Shown piece after piece: positions 24,982 to 32,836 of a DNA stretch of 64,000 nt. Both the position numbers and the translations under genes were made by a program. A model generated the notes under the pieces. That model saw only the letters and a list, made by a program, of their open reading frames with translations, did not search any database and was not told where the DNA came from. Position 1 is the stretch's first letter. Every line of letters starts with the position of its first letter. This stretch comes from Actinoplanes aureus (GTDB lineage: Bacteria; Actinomycetota; Actinomycetes; Mycobacteriales; Micromonosporaceae), in NCBI RefSeq assembly GCF_015704865.1, contig NZ_JADQTO010000002.1:310001-374000 (forward strand). The letters run 5' to 3'.

Positions 24982-25710
24982 ATGGCCCGCGACGAACTGG
25001 TCCAGCTGCTCACCCCACCACCCGACCGCGGTGGTGGGGTGACCTTTAGGCAGGGCGTCATCGTCAGCTGGAATCCGGCCACCGCGGAGAACATCGTGCT
25101 GGTCGGCGGATCCCCCATGGTGAACCTGCCGATCCTCAACACCAGCGAGGCCTCGATCCTGGCCGCCGGGGACGTTGTCAGCATCCTCGTGAGCGGAGCT
25201 ACCTGGGGCATCCTCGGCCGCTTCACGATCCCCGGCACGCCGGAAGCGGCCAGCGCGCTGTCATCGCTGCGCACCGCGTCCGACACCGTCACCTCGCAGC
25301 AAGGAACGTCGTCAACCAGCTTCACCGACCTCGCCACCGCTGGCCCTGAGGTGCCCATTGCGATCGGGGCGACCGGCCGGGCCCTGGTCACGGTCTCCGC
25401 CGAAATGCAGTACGAGGTACTGCGCGGCTTCGGCGTCAACACCTCCGGCGCCTACATGTCCTTCCAGGTCAGCGGCGCGAACACGCTAGCCCCGTCCAGC
25501 TTCCGCGCATTGATGGGCTCGATCCGCTACGCCACCGGCCAGAGCGGTGGTGTCTTCGACACCGACCTGCGCGGGGAGGTCGGCGGATCGCGGACGGTGC
25601 TGCTCGAAGGGCTCACCCCCGGCCTCACCACCTTCACCGCCAAGTACGCCGCCATCAACAGCGGCACCCCGCTGTTCGCCGGCCGCACGATCACCGTCCA
25701 GGTCATTTAG
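24982..25710 (+). CDS. Tail tip accessory protein (putative minor tail protein)
   Basis: 242 residues beginning right after the DUF5047 stop, MARDELVQLLTPPPD. It has an OB-like beta region (FRQGVIVSWNPATAENIVLV, DVVSILVSG, WGILGRF) followed by a coil and a beta-sandwich-like C-terminal half. This architecture (OB fold then fibre domain) is typical of gp5-like or short tail-spike proteins in actinophages. The receptor is unknown. Confidence 0.7.
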   Translation: MARDELVQLLTPPPDRGGGVTFRQGVIVSWNPATAENIVLVGGSPMVNLPILNTSEASILAAGDVVSILVSGATWGILGRFTIPGTPEAASALSSLRTASDTVTSQQGTSSTSFTDLATAGPEVPIAIGATGRALVTVSAEMQYEVLRGFGVNTSGAYMSFQVSGANTLAPSSFRALMGSIRYATGQSGGVFDTDLRGEVGGSRTVLLEGLTPGLTTFTAKYAAINSGTPLFAGRTITVQVI

Positions 25711-25719
25711 GAGGCCGAC

Positions 25720-26502
25720 ATGGCAGACACCACGGCCCGCTACGGCTTCCCCTACCAGGAGCCCGGCGACCCGCCCGACGGCGCGAGCCTGGGCCAGGAC
25801 CTCGCCGAGGCCGTCGAGACCGCCCTCGGTGGACTCGAGGACCGTGGCTACCTGTTCCTTCAGCGGGTGCTGTTTACCGCCTCCGGCACGTTCACCAAGG
25901 CCACCTATCCGAGCGCCCGGTTGGCCCGGATCCGAGTGCAGGGCGGCGGCGGAGGCGGCGGCGGCACGCAGGCCACCGCCGCCGGCCAGGTAGCCGCAGG
26001 CGGCGGCGGGCAAGGCGGCGCCTACGCCGAAAGTCTCGTCACCGTCGCGTCCATGGCCGCCAGCGTCACCGTGACCGTAGGCGCCGCCGGCACGGCAGGC
26101 GGAACCGGCGGCAGCGGCACCGCAGGCGCCGGAACCGCCAGCAGCTTCGGCACGACCGTCGTCGCCGCCGGCGGTGCTGGCGGGGCGAACGGCGGAGCGG
26201 GAGGCACCGCTTTCGCCGTCATCGGCGCCAGCGGCGCGCAGACCGCCACCGGTGACATTCAGATCCTCGGCGGGGGCGGCGGGTACGGCGTGCGGCTCGG
26301 CACCGTGGCCGGGCAGTCGAATGGCGGCGTCGGCGGCGGCTCCACGCTGGGCCAGGGCGGCGGCGCGCGGATCAACACCGCCGGCGAGAACGGCCGCGGG
26401 TACGGCGGCGGTGGCGGCGGGGCGAGCAACGACCCGAGCGCCTCTGGCAAGACCGGCGGAGCGGGCGCACCCGGCGTCGTGATCATCGACCTGTACGCCT
26501 GA
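25720..26502 (+). CDS. Glycine-rich tail fibre/adhesin protein
   Basis: 260 residues. The N-terminus (YGFPYQEPGDPPDGASLGQ, then DLAEAVETALG) is the short anchor found in actinophage tail fibres. Residues about 65-260 are a glycine-rich domain with runs such as GGGGGGGG, GGAGGANGGAGG and GGGYGVR, ending GVVIIDLYA. Such domains fold as a polyglycine-II sandwich in T-even gp38 adhesins and act in receptor recognition. Gly-rich phage tips of this kind are widespread in actinophages. AGGAGG precedes the ATG. Confidence 0.82.
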   Translation: MADTTARYGFPYQEPGDPPDGASLGQDLAEAVETALGGLEDRGYLFLQRVLFTASGTFTKATYPSARLARIRVQGGGGGGGGTQATAAGQVAAGGGGQGGAYAESLVTVASMAASVTVTVGAAGTAGGTGGSGTAGAGTASSFGTTVVAAGGAGGANGGAGGTAFAVIGASGAQTATGDIQILGGGGGYGVRLGTVAGQSNGGVGGGSTLGQGGGARINTAGENGRGYGGGGGGASNDPSASGKTGGAGAPGVVIIDLYA

Positions 26503-26552
26503 CGCGAGGCGCGCACAGCGACGGTCCCAGACCAAACCTCGTTAGGAGCTTC

Positions 26553-27410
26553 ATGCGCATCACCTGGCTTGCCGACGTCCTACGCGCTGCCGGCCTCACC
26601 GTCGTCGAGCACTCAGGGTGGAAAACCCACGAGCGACCCGGATCGTGGGAGCCGCGATATCTCGTCGCGCACGCCACCGCAGCGCCCCGGTCCCAATCCG
26701 ACGACACACAGGTGCGCGTCGTTCGAGACGGACGCTCGGACCTGCGCGGACCGATTGCGCAGGCCTGCATCGACCGCCGCGGACGCTGGCACGTCCTTTC
26801 CGCCGGCCGCTGCAACACCACCCTCACCGGCACGGCCGGACCCTACGACGGCCTCGGCAACACGTACGCCATCGGTATCGAGGCGTGCAACGACAACCGC
26901 AACGAAATATGGCCTGACGTGCAGTACGACGCGTACGTGCGCGGCGTCGCGGCGATCTGCAAGCGGCTGGGCTGGCCAGCCTCCCGCGTGGTCGGGCACC
27001 GCGAGCACACCCCCCGCCACAAAACCGACCCGACCTTTTCCATGACCAAGTTCCGCGCCGATGTCACCAAGGCGCTGGCGGGCAACTACCAGGAGGACGA
27101 CATGGCGATCAGCCAGGCCGATTTCAACGAGCGATTCCTCGGCGCCCTCAAGAACCCCACGATCGCCGCGCAGCTCCGAGCGATCCCATGGCAGTACGTA
27201 GGCGGCGGCATCCCCGCAGGCAAGAGCACACTCGGCGTCCTCTCCGGCATCTACGCGGCCGCGATCAAGGCCGCCGGGCACGACGTTGACGAGCAGGCCA
27301 TCGCCGCGGCCGTTCTCGCCGGGCTGCCCGCAGAGGAGATCGCCGCGTCCATCCCGGCCGAACTCGCCGAACAGGTGGCACAACGACTCGCGGACCGGCT
27401 TGCCGCGTGA
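26553..27410 (+). CDS. Endolysin, N-acetylmuramoyl-L-alanine amidase
   Basis: 285 residues, no signal peptide, so it needs a holin. The N-terminal about 180 residues form an Amidase_2/PGRP-like zinc amidase: the first zinc His in YLVAHATAAP, the core GNTYAIGIEACND, and the second His in VVGHREHTP followed by HKTDPTFSM. The C-terminal about 95 residues are Ala-rich helical repeats (AAVLAGLPAEEIAASIPAEL) that may oligomerise or bind the wall. It cleaves the amide bond between muramic acid and L-Ala. GGAGCTTC precedes the ATG. Confidence 0.92.
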   Translation: MRITWLADVLRAAGLTVVEHSGWKTHERPGSWEPRYLVAHATAAPRSQSDDTQVRVVRDGRSDLRGPIAQACIDRRGRWHVLSAGRCNTTLTGTAGPYDGLGNTYAIGIEACNDNRNEIWPDVQYDAYVRGVAAICKRLGWPASRVVGHREHTPRHKTDPTFSMTKFRADVTKALAGNYQEDDMAISQADFNERFLGALKNPTIAAQLRAIPWQYVGGGIPAGKSTLGVLSGIYAAAIKAAGHDVDEQAIAAAVLAGLPAEEIAASIPAELAEQVAQRLADRLAA

Positions 27411-27456
27411 TCCAGCGGGTATTGATCCACTGTGACCACGAGGGGCGGAAGCATGC

Positions 27457-27753
27457 ATGAGCACGCCGCGCACCACTACGCGCCGCCAGCGGCGGCGGCC
27501 GGCCGCCGGTACGGTCATCAAGGACTGGGGGCTCTACCTGGGCGGTTGGGGCCTCATCTGGCACCAGGCCCTCGCCGTGCCGCCCCAGGACTTCAACTTG
27601 ACGTTGGCGCTGATCGGGGCGGCGCTCATCGGAGTTCCCGGGGCGAGCCAACTGTGGGCCCTGCGTACCGGTGGGCCGCTGTCGCCGGCAGCGTCGGAGG
27701 ACTCATCGTCGCAGCCGCCATCATCGCCGATCGACTCGGAGGCTGAACGGTGA
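27457..27753 (+). CDS. Small membrane protein after the endolysin (holin-like)
   Basis: 98 residues. A basic N-terminus (RTTTRRQRRR) precedes two weak hydrophobic segments, about 24-43 (GLYLGGWGLIWHQALAV) and about 48-68 (LTLALIGAALIGVPGA), then a Ser/Pro-rich tail. ATG follows a GGGGCGGAAGC site. Position directly after the endolysin and topology make it a holin or holin partner. A second, better holin match is at 30197-30415. The stop overlaps the next GTG (GTGA). Confidence 0.65.
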   Translation: MSTPRTTTRRQRRRPAAGTVIKDWGLYLGGWGLIWHQALAVPPQDFNLTLALIGAALIGVPGASQLWALRTGGPLSPAASEDSSSQPPSSPIDSEAER

Positions 27754-27986
27754 GCCGGCCAGGTTGGTACTGGTGGGTCGCGCTGCTCGCGTCCTGCCTG
27801 ACGACGGGCATCACCGCGGTGGTGATCTCGTTGCGTGCGCAGGCGGAGTCAGAGCGGAAGCTGTGCGGCGCCGTGATCGCTCAGGATGAGGCCTGGTCGG
27901 AGACGACGCCGACGACGGTCACGGGGCGGCGCGTGGCAGAGGCGATGCGCGAACTGCGCCGCGAACTGGGCTGCTCGCCGGGCTGA
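27750..27986 (+). CDS. Small single-helix membrane protein, lysis-cassette type
   Basis: 78 residues, GTG overlapping the preceding stop. An N-terminal transmembrane helix (about 6-28, WYWWVALLASCLTTGITAVV) precedes a soluble helical part with ERKLCGAVI and RELRRELGC. The pattern N-in helix, then an LCxxI segment and a terminal C is common in actinophage proteins beside endolysins. It could act as an Rz-like or regulatory lysis protein; the precise role is not established. Confidence 0.65.
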   Translation: MSRPGWYWWVALLASCLTTGITAVVISLRAQAESERKLCGAVIAQDEAWSETTPTTVTGRRVAEAMRELRRELGCSPG

Positions 27987-28109
27987 TGGGCAGGGCGCCC
28001 GGCTGATGGGTGGGTGCTTCCACCCGGGCGCGGGCGTCCCGCCCATCCATGGTCTCTCCGGCGGCCGGTTCGGCGCAGCGTTTCCAACGCCCAGGCTTGA
28101 TCTCCTAGG

Positions 28110-29813
28110 TCAATCGCGTGGTCGGTATGAAATGATTTCTCGGGGTGGTTGCTGGTGTTCACACAGACTGCCTGCCACGTCGTAGATCAGCTTTGACCGG
28201 TCGCCGTCCGGAACAAGATGCCAACCGGACGGCCAAACATCCCTCCTGCCTGGGCGATCGGCCACTCGCGCCTCGTAGAAGGCGAGGTGATCAGGGAAGT
28301 CAGACGTCGCCCCGCCGAACTCCGCGTCCCCGGAGAACGTCGCCTGGCCGAACTCCGCGTCCCCGGAGAACGTCACCCCGGCGAACCTCGCGTCCCCGGA
28401 GAACGTCGCCTGGTCGAACGAGGCGCCCCCGGAGAACGTCGCCTGGTCGAACTTCGCGTCCCCGGAGAACTTCGCGCGGCCGAACTCCGCGTCCCCGGAG
28501 AACGTCGCCTGGTCGAACGAGGCGTCCGAGAAGTCCGCGGAGAACCTCGCCGCGGCGAACCACGCATTCCCGGAGAACCTCGCCCGGCCGAACCGCGCTT
28601 CCCTGGAGAACCTCACCCTGCCGAACCACGCGTTCCGGGAGAACGTCACCCCGTCGAACCCCGCGTCCCCGGAGAACGTCACCCCGTTGAACGACGCGTT
28701 CCCGGAGAACAACGTCGCCCCGTCGAACTTCGCGTCCCCGGAGAACGTCACCTCGTCGAACGAGGCGTCCCCGGAGAACGTCACCCCGCCGAACGACGCG
28801 TTCCCGGAAAATGTGGCATTGCTGAACTGAGCGTTGCGTACTGAGCCGCGGGTCAGGTTCCAGCCGATGAGGTGGGCGCCGGTCAGGTCTAGGTCGATGC
28901 CGGGCCAGAAGGACTGTCGCGGATCAGCCGCGTACTTGGGCGCCAGCTCCGGAATCGCATCGTCGGGTCGGCACAGGTGCGTAGTGAGGATGCGTTGGGC
29001 AGTGAGCCGCACCTGTAGTTCCTGGTGCGGGTCTCTGCCTTCAGCGGAAGGTCGCAGAGTGGGCAGCGGCAGCTCCGCCGTGGCGGAAGGCGACGTGACA
29101 GCGCTGTCACCTTCGGCCGGCGGTGTGTACGGCATCCGCAGGTAGGCACACATCACGTTCACGATCGTCTGCCGCTGGCGAGGGTTGTTCTGTGCTAACC
29201 GCTCCAACGCATACAGGCCACCCAGGCGCACAGCAGCGTCAGTGTGACCAAGTTGCTCGATCGCCTTGGTATACAGCTCTGTCACCCGGCGTTCGGCGGC
29301 GTCGTCCTCGCTGTGTTCTTGCCTTCGAAGTTCGAGTTCCCGCAGCCGCTCGGCGTGCCGTTCCACGTGTTCTTGCTTCCGCAGCTCGTGATCCTGTTTT
29401 TGCAACTCCAACTGATGAGCGCGCTCGGACAGCTTCTGCCGGCGGACGGCCAGCAGCAGCGCGGCGGCGGCACCGGCCGCGGCGGAGAACCCGAGCGCGT
29501 ACTTGAGGGCCTCGATCTGCAACTTGGCCCGGTCCGCCCCTGTGACGTCACCGGCGATCAGCCACATGCGGGTAAGCACGGCGATGCCAACGAGCGCCAC
29601 GGCGAGCACGGCGGTCCAGATCCCGGCGTCGGACAGCGGCCACCGCCACCGCACCTGCGGCGGCTCCCGGTCGGGCGCTGGCTGTGACAGTTGCTGCTCA
29701 GGCGCGGCCGGCGTCGCGGAACGGCTGTCCCGTACCCGCTGGGCCGGTACCTGCTTGTCCTTGGGTAGGCGTGCCACATACGCATCGTGGCCTACGCATG
29801 CACACCCGGTCAC
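28110..29813 (-). CDS. Large membrane-anchored pentapeptide-repeat protein
   Basis: Up to 567 residues; start uncertain (GTG at 29813 or 29777, neither with a clear ribosome site). Two transmembrane helices (about 65-85 and 105-125) are followed by a long charged coiled-coil (about 128-175, QDHELRKQEHVERHAERL). Then comes a helical domain with YTKAIEQLG and LGGLYALERL that matches the gene at 2365-3525. From about 325 to 510 a 10-residue repeat (FSGDAxFDxAT) is present about 19 times, a pentapeptide beta-helix. It runs opposite to the late genes and convergent with the lysis genes. The role is unknown; the fold suggests protein or DNA-mimic interactions. Confidence 0.82.
   Translation of the reverse strand: MTGCACVGHDAYVARLPKDKQVPAQRVRDSRSATPAAPEQQLSQPAPDREPPQVRWRWPLSDAGIWTAVLAVALVGIAVLTRMWLIAGDVTGADRAKLQIEALKYALGFSAAAGAAAALLLAVRRQKLSERAHQLELQKQDHELRKQEHVERHAERLRELELRRQEHSEDDAAERRVTELYTKAIEQLGHTDAAVRLGGLYALERLAQNNPRQRQTIVNVMCAYLRMPYTPPAEGDSAVTSPSATAELPLPTLRPSAEGRDPHQELQVRLTAQRILTTHLCRPDDAIPELAPKYAADPRQSFWPGIDLDLTGAHLIGWNLTRGSVRNAQFSNATFSGNASFGGVTFSGDASFDEVTFSGDAKFDGATLFSGNASFNGVTFSGDAGFDGVTFSRNAWFGRVRFSREARFGRARFSGNAWFAAARFSADFSDASFDQATFSGDAEFGRAKFSGDAKFDQATFSGGASFDQATFSGDARFAGVTFSGDAEFGQATFSGDAEFGGATSDFPDHLAFYEARVADRPGRRDVWPSGWHLVPDGDRSKLIYDVAGSLCEHQQPPREIISYRPRD
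28260..28815. repeat. Tandem 30-bp repeats encoding the pentapeptide helix
   Basis: About 19 tandem units of around 30 bp with the core CCCCGGAGAACGTC on the plus strand. The repeats keep both strands open in several frames, which produces spurious reading frames. Close similarity of the units at DNA level suggests recent expansion or homogenisation. Confidence 0.8.
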
Positions 29814-29855
29814 CCATTCGGGCGTTGAGCGAGCCTGCCAGAGGTCTTGCGTTGG

Positions 29856-30170
29856 TTAGGTCGTCCAGGGTTGGGCGAGCCGCCACGCTTTCTGTCGGTC
29901 CGCTACCTCTTCGTCAGCGCCGCACGCCTCGTACAGCTCGGCCAGCGGGCCCAGGTGGTCCCAGCCGCCGGTCTCGATCATCGCCCGGGTCGTGCCAAGC
30001 GCGATCCCGTAGACGACCGGGTCAGTGCTGATCGCGTGCAACTCGGCCACGGCCTCGTCACCCACCGACCAACCCAGCGCCTGGATCAGTCGATCGGCGT
30101 GGCCGGTCATCTTCGCGACCTCCATGCGCTGGCGGCTGTCCAGATTCGCCCCGAACGGCACCTTCACCAT
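29856..30170 (-). CDS. Small soluble protein of unknown function
   Basis: 104 residues, ATG at 30170 behind AGGAGG. Mostly helical: RQRMEVAKMTGHADRLIQAL, then DPVVYGIALGTTRA and DHLGPLAELYEACGADEE. No membrane segment. It is probably transcribed together with the downstream pentapeptide gene (42 bp gap). Its start is only 27 bp from the holin start on the other strand; the ribosome sites of both genes come from one palindrome. No family is recognised. Confidence 0.65.
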   Translation of the reverse strand: MVKVPFGANLDSRQRMEVAKMTGHADRLIQALGWSVGDEAVAELHAISTDPVVYGIALGTTRAMIETGGWDHLGPLAELYEACGADEEVADRQKAWRLAQPWTT

Positions 30171-30196
30171 CCCCGCTACCTCCTGAGGAGCACCCT

Positions 30197-30415
30197 ATGC
30201 GCACGCGCGTCTTCTGGACCCAGACCGCCGAACGCGCGGTCAAGACGGCTGCCCAGGCGCTACTCGGCCTGTGGCCGCTCGACCAGTTCAACATCCTCGA
30301 CGCCGACCCGCGTCTCGCCGGCGGCATCGCAGCCGGCGCCGCAGTGCTGTCGATCCTGACGTCCCTGGCGTCAACGGCAGTCGGTGACAAGAACAGCCCG
30401 AGCGCGACGGTATGA
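30197..30415 (+). CDS. Holin, phage r1t type
   Basis: 72 residues starting MRTRVFWTQTAERAVKTAAQ, the typical N-terminus of r1t-like holins, then LLGLWPLDQFNILDADPR and a second hydrophobic helix (LAGGIAAGAAVLSILTSLAS). One amphipathic and one clear transmembrane helix fit the family. It makes membrane lesions that let the endolysin out. GAGGAG lies 7 bp upstream. The stop overlaps the next ATG by 4 bp. Confidence 0.78.
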   Translation: MRTRVFWTQTAERAVKTAAQALLGLWPLDQFNILDADPRLAGGIAAGAAVLSILTSLASTAVGDKNSPSATV

Positions 30416-31014
30416 ATCTGACGATCAGCTCTGTCACTGACCTCCGGCCCGGCGACATCGGGTTTTCGTCGATCAAGGGCCGGGTCGGTGCAGGTGTGCT
30501 CGCCGGGCAAACAGCGATCGACCTGGTCGCCCTGCTCCGTGGCCGCCCGGTGGAGACCTCCGGCTGGATCACTCACGCCTTCGTCGTCATCGACCAGACC
30601 ACCGTGATCGAGGCCATGCCGAACGGTGCCCGGTTCGCCGAGCTCGCCGACCGGGTGCGACCCGGCTTCGCGTACGCGCGGCTGCCTCTCCTCGAGGAGG
30701 AGCGCGCCCTGGTCGCCAAGCACGCCGCCGAGATGATCCACACCCCGTACGGCTTCGGCCAGTACGCGGCCCTGGCCTGGCTCACGCTCTCCGGCGGATC
30801 CACGGCCAACCCGCGCGGCATGCTGGCGCGGTGGGTGCAGCGGCGCCACACCCTGACCGGCCTGCCTCGCCGGGCGATCTGCTCCCAGCTGGTCGACGAG
30901 GCGTACCGCCGTACCGGTGTGCAGCTGTTCAGCGATGGCCGTCCGCCGGCGTACGTGACACCGGGTGCTTTGTGGTGGCGTGCGGCGCAGCTCGGCGACG
31001 TCTGCGTGCTCTAG
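30412..31014 (+). CDS. YiiX/NlpC-P60-like permuted papain-fold hydrolase
   Basis: 200 residues, coupled to the holin (ATGA overlap). Motifs of the permuted NlpC/P60 (YiiX/YaeF) superfamily: LRPGDIGF near the N-terminus, catalytic His in SGWITHAFVVID (about 56), and catalytic Cys in RRAICSQLVDEAYRRTG (about 160). The order His then Cys is the permuted arrangement. It may act on cell-wall peptides or lipids in lysis or at the surface. No signal peptide, so export would depend on the holin. Confidence 0.78.
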   Translation: MNLTISSVTDLRPGDIGFSSIKGRVGAGVLAGQTAIDLVALLRGRPVETSGWITHAFVVIDQTTVIEAMPNGARFAELADRVRPGFAYARLPLLEEERALVAKHAAEMIHTPYGFGQYAALAWLTLSGGSTANPRGMLARWVQRRHTLTGLPRRAICSQLVDEAYRRTGVQLFSDGRPPAYVTPGALWWRAAQLGDVCVL

Positions 31015-31027
31015 CCCTGTATCAACG

Positions 31028-31061
31028 AAGCGCCGCTCCCCTGTCTTGGGGAGCGGCGCTT
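31028..31061 (+). terminator. Strong bidirectional terminator closing the phage lysis block
   Basis: Perfect 14-bp stem AAGCGCCGCTCCCC (31028-31041) with GGGGAGCGGCGCTT (31048-31061), loop TGTCTT, and T-rich TTTCGTCGTTT after it. It lies 14 bp after the hydrolase stop. Confidence 0.85.
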
Positions 31062-31302
31062 TCGTCGTTTCCGGGCCTACCGTCGGCCCGAGCGATGTCA
31101 GCGCACCGAACGCGCCTCCCAGTAGAAACACGAAACGCCGAGGCCATTTCCTCAGCCGCTCGACGCAACGGTGGCACCGTGCGGGTGGTACCGGGCCCGT
31201 ATCAACCGCGAAGATCTGCCCTGCTGGTTCGGCGGGGCCGTCATCGCGAGTGGGCCGCGCTGCTGGCAGCGTCTCAATGCCCCAGCAGCGCGGCGAGCCG
31301 CT

Positions 31303-31509
31303 TCAACCTTCCCGATGGATCAGCTGCACAAGCCAGCAGATCGTCGTACCGGTGGCGGTTAGGCCGGCAGCGACCGCCAGCGGCGGGTTGATACCTCCGG
31401 CGTAGGAGAGCAGCCCCATGCTCACGCCTGCGATGACCGCGACGATCGCGGCGATCATGTAGTAGATGACCCGGTGATCGTGCGCACCCGGTTTCGTGTC
31501 GTTTCCCAC
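31303..31509 (-). CDS. Small two-helix membrane protein (68 aa)
   Basis: GTG at 31509 with AAAGGTACGAGA upstream. A short polar N-terminus (MGNDTKPGAHDH) precedes helix one about 15-35 (MIAAIVAVIAGVSMGLLS), the loop GGINPP, helix two about 43-62, and the end LIHREG. The general plan (polar head, two helices, short basic tail) resembles the three 78-residue proteins on the left side, though sequence similarity is not evident. Unknown function. Confidence 0.6.
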   Translation of the reverse strand: MGNDTKPGAHDHRVIYYMIAAIVAVIAGVSMGLLSYAGGINPPLAVAAGLTATGTTICWLVQLIHREG

Positions 31510-31937
31510 TCTCGTACCTTTCTTTGGGCAGACCCCCCCTTTGGGGAAGCACACCCGGGGACGAGAGATAAAAGACGCAACGATGATCCGCCCGGGAGGT
31601 TACGGACGAAACTCAGAATGCACGGTATCGGGCCTTGTCGCAGGAGCTGGATCCCCATCGATATAGCCAGTTCGGCCTAGCCTTACGATTTGATCCGCTA
31701 CGTCTTCGACACCGATGTGCGCGTCGAGGTCGGCGTACCGCTCCAGTTGCGATGCGTGACTGTCTCGTCACGCGGGGCTAGAAAGTCGTCGGGCTTCAGG
31801 CTGCTGTGAGGGCCGTATAGGCGACGGCGAAGACGAACGAGTGTACGAATGCCTAACGCCATCTTCCCCTGGGGTCGCGTCGGTCGTCCTCTGGCGACGG
31901 GCGCCCCCAGCGCCTCGAGCTGCGCGGCCGGTTGGAC
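31510..31937. other. Gap without a supported gene
   Basis: No reading frame shows convincing codon bias or a ribosome site. A C6/G4 hairpin-like run lies near 31530-31545, just upstream of the small membrane gene. It probably contains the promoter of that gene. Confidence 0.4.
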
Positions 31938-32171
31938 CTACGGTGCAGGTGTCACAGCCTCATACTTCGCGAGCTGCTTCAAATACCCCTCTGCTTGCGC
32001 CTGGTCCTGGTGCACGCCGATTGGCCCGACGTTCGGCGGGATCTGATCCTCCGGGCGCCAGCTCTTCCACCGCCTCGTCCCGTCGATCACCACGGTCTGA
32101 ACGCAACCGACTGGAGTTCCGTCGGGCAGCGTTACGTTGATCGCATCAGTTCCCGGCCATTGCTTGCTCAT
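31938..32171 (-). CDS. Small protein of unknown function (77 aa)
   Basis: ATG at 32171 overlaps the stop of the upstream gene (TCAT on the plus strand). The sequence MSKQWPGTDAINVTLPDGTP looks beta-rich, then WKSWRPEDQIPPNVGPIGVH and a short helix. There is no membrane segment. Overlap with its neighbour and codon bias support it. No family is recognised. Confidence 0.6.
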   Translation of the reverse strand: MSKQWPGTDAINVTLPDGTPVGCVQTVVIDGTRRWKSWRPEDQIPPNVGPIGVHQDQAQAEGYLKQLAKYEAVTPAP

Positions 32172-32512
32172 CGGCCACCGCCGGGGATGATGAGCAAGTT
32201 CGGCTTCGTGGGTTCCGAAGTAGTTGCCTCCGCGTGAGTGCCCCGGCAGATCTCGCACAGCGGCCGCGTGGCCTGAATGCCGATCTCGCACGTCATGATC
32301 GTGGACGGCTTGTAGTCGTGCGTCTCGTAGTCGATGTGCTCGAGCGTGACTTTCCGGCCGCTGGTGATCGTCTCGTTGTTGAAGCAGGTGTGCGGCCGAG
32401 CGTTCGGATGCGCCTGAGCAACCGCGCGGGGCGGGTACTCGATCCCCGGCGGGGCGCCTTCGCACCGGCTCCTGTCGTGGACGTAGACGGCCGGCGGGTA
32501 GTCCTTCGCCAT
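32168..32512 (-). CDS. Cys-rich small protein of unknown function (114 aa)
   Basis: ATG at 32512 starts MAKDYPPAVYVHDRSRCEG. It contains several Cys and His: CFNNE, TCEIG and CEICRGTH, suggesting metal binding through the final CEIC-x3-H cluster. It is coupled to the following gene by a 4-bp overlap. The ribosome site is weak. Unknown role in the mobile element. Confidence 0.6.
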   Translation of the reverse strand: MAKDYPPAVYVHDRSRCEGAPPGIEYPPRAVAQAHPNARPHTCFNNETITSGRKVTLEHIDYETHDYKPSTIMTCEIGIQATRPLCEICRGTHAEATTSEPTKPNLLIIPGGGR

Positions 32513-32836
32513 CACCGTCACCGCCGGACGTCGGCCGGCTGGCGGGGAGCCCGGAGCAGCTCGCCGAGCTGAGCGCGTTGGCGCACCGCTGGACACGGGT
32601 GGGCGTCAACTCCGCATCTGCAACCGACCCTCCATGGTCTGCCGCGCCGCCATAGCAGCCGCCGTCCGTGTTCCAGCGGGTATCGCCGCCGCCTGCCCAC
32701 GCTCATCGCCTCCGCTCGGCCGAGCTGCTCCGGGAACTGGCGCGGCGGCAGGCACGGGGCGCCAGCCAGGATGCCCACCACCGCTGAACAGGACGCTAAG
32801 GCGGGCCAGTGGGGCAGAGGGGGAGAGTTTCTCCCC
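32513..32836. other. Short gap with possible decayed coding sequence
   Basis: A plus-strand fragment (about 32690-32788) reads AHAHRLRSAELLRELARRQA and stops. It looks like the end of a helical regulator, but no upstream part is intact, so it may be a remnant. No complete gene is supported. Confidence 0.35.

Noticed and set aside
28260..28815. Regular repeats that could suggest a CRISPR array
   Set aside because: Units are contiguous and coding, without unique spacers; they encode pentapeptide repeats.
28145..28844. Plus-strand frames with RRTSPGR- or VPGERR-like repeats
   Set aside because: Out-of-frame readings of the 30-bp repeats of the minus-strand pentapeptide gene.
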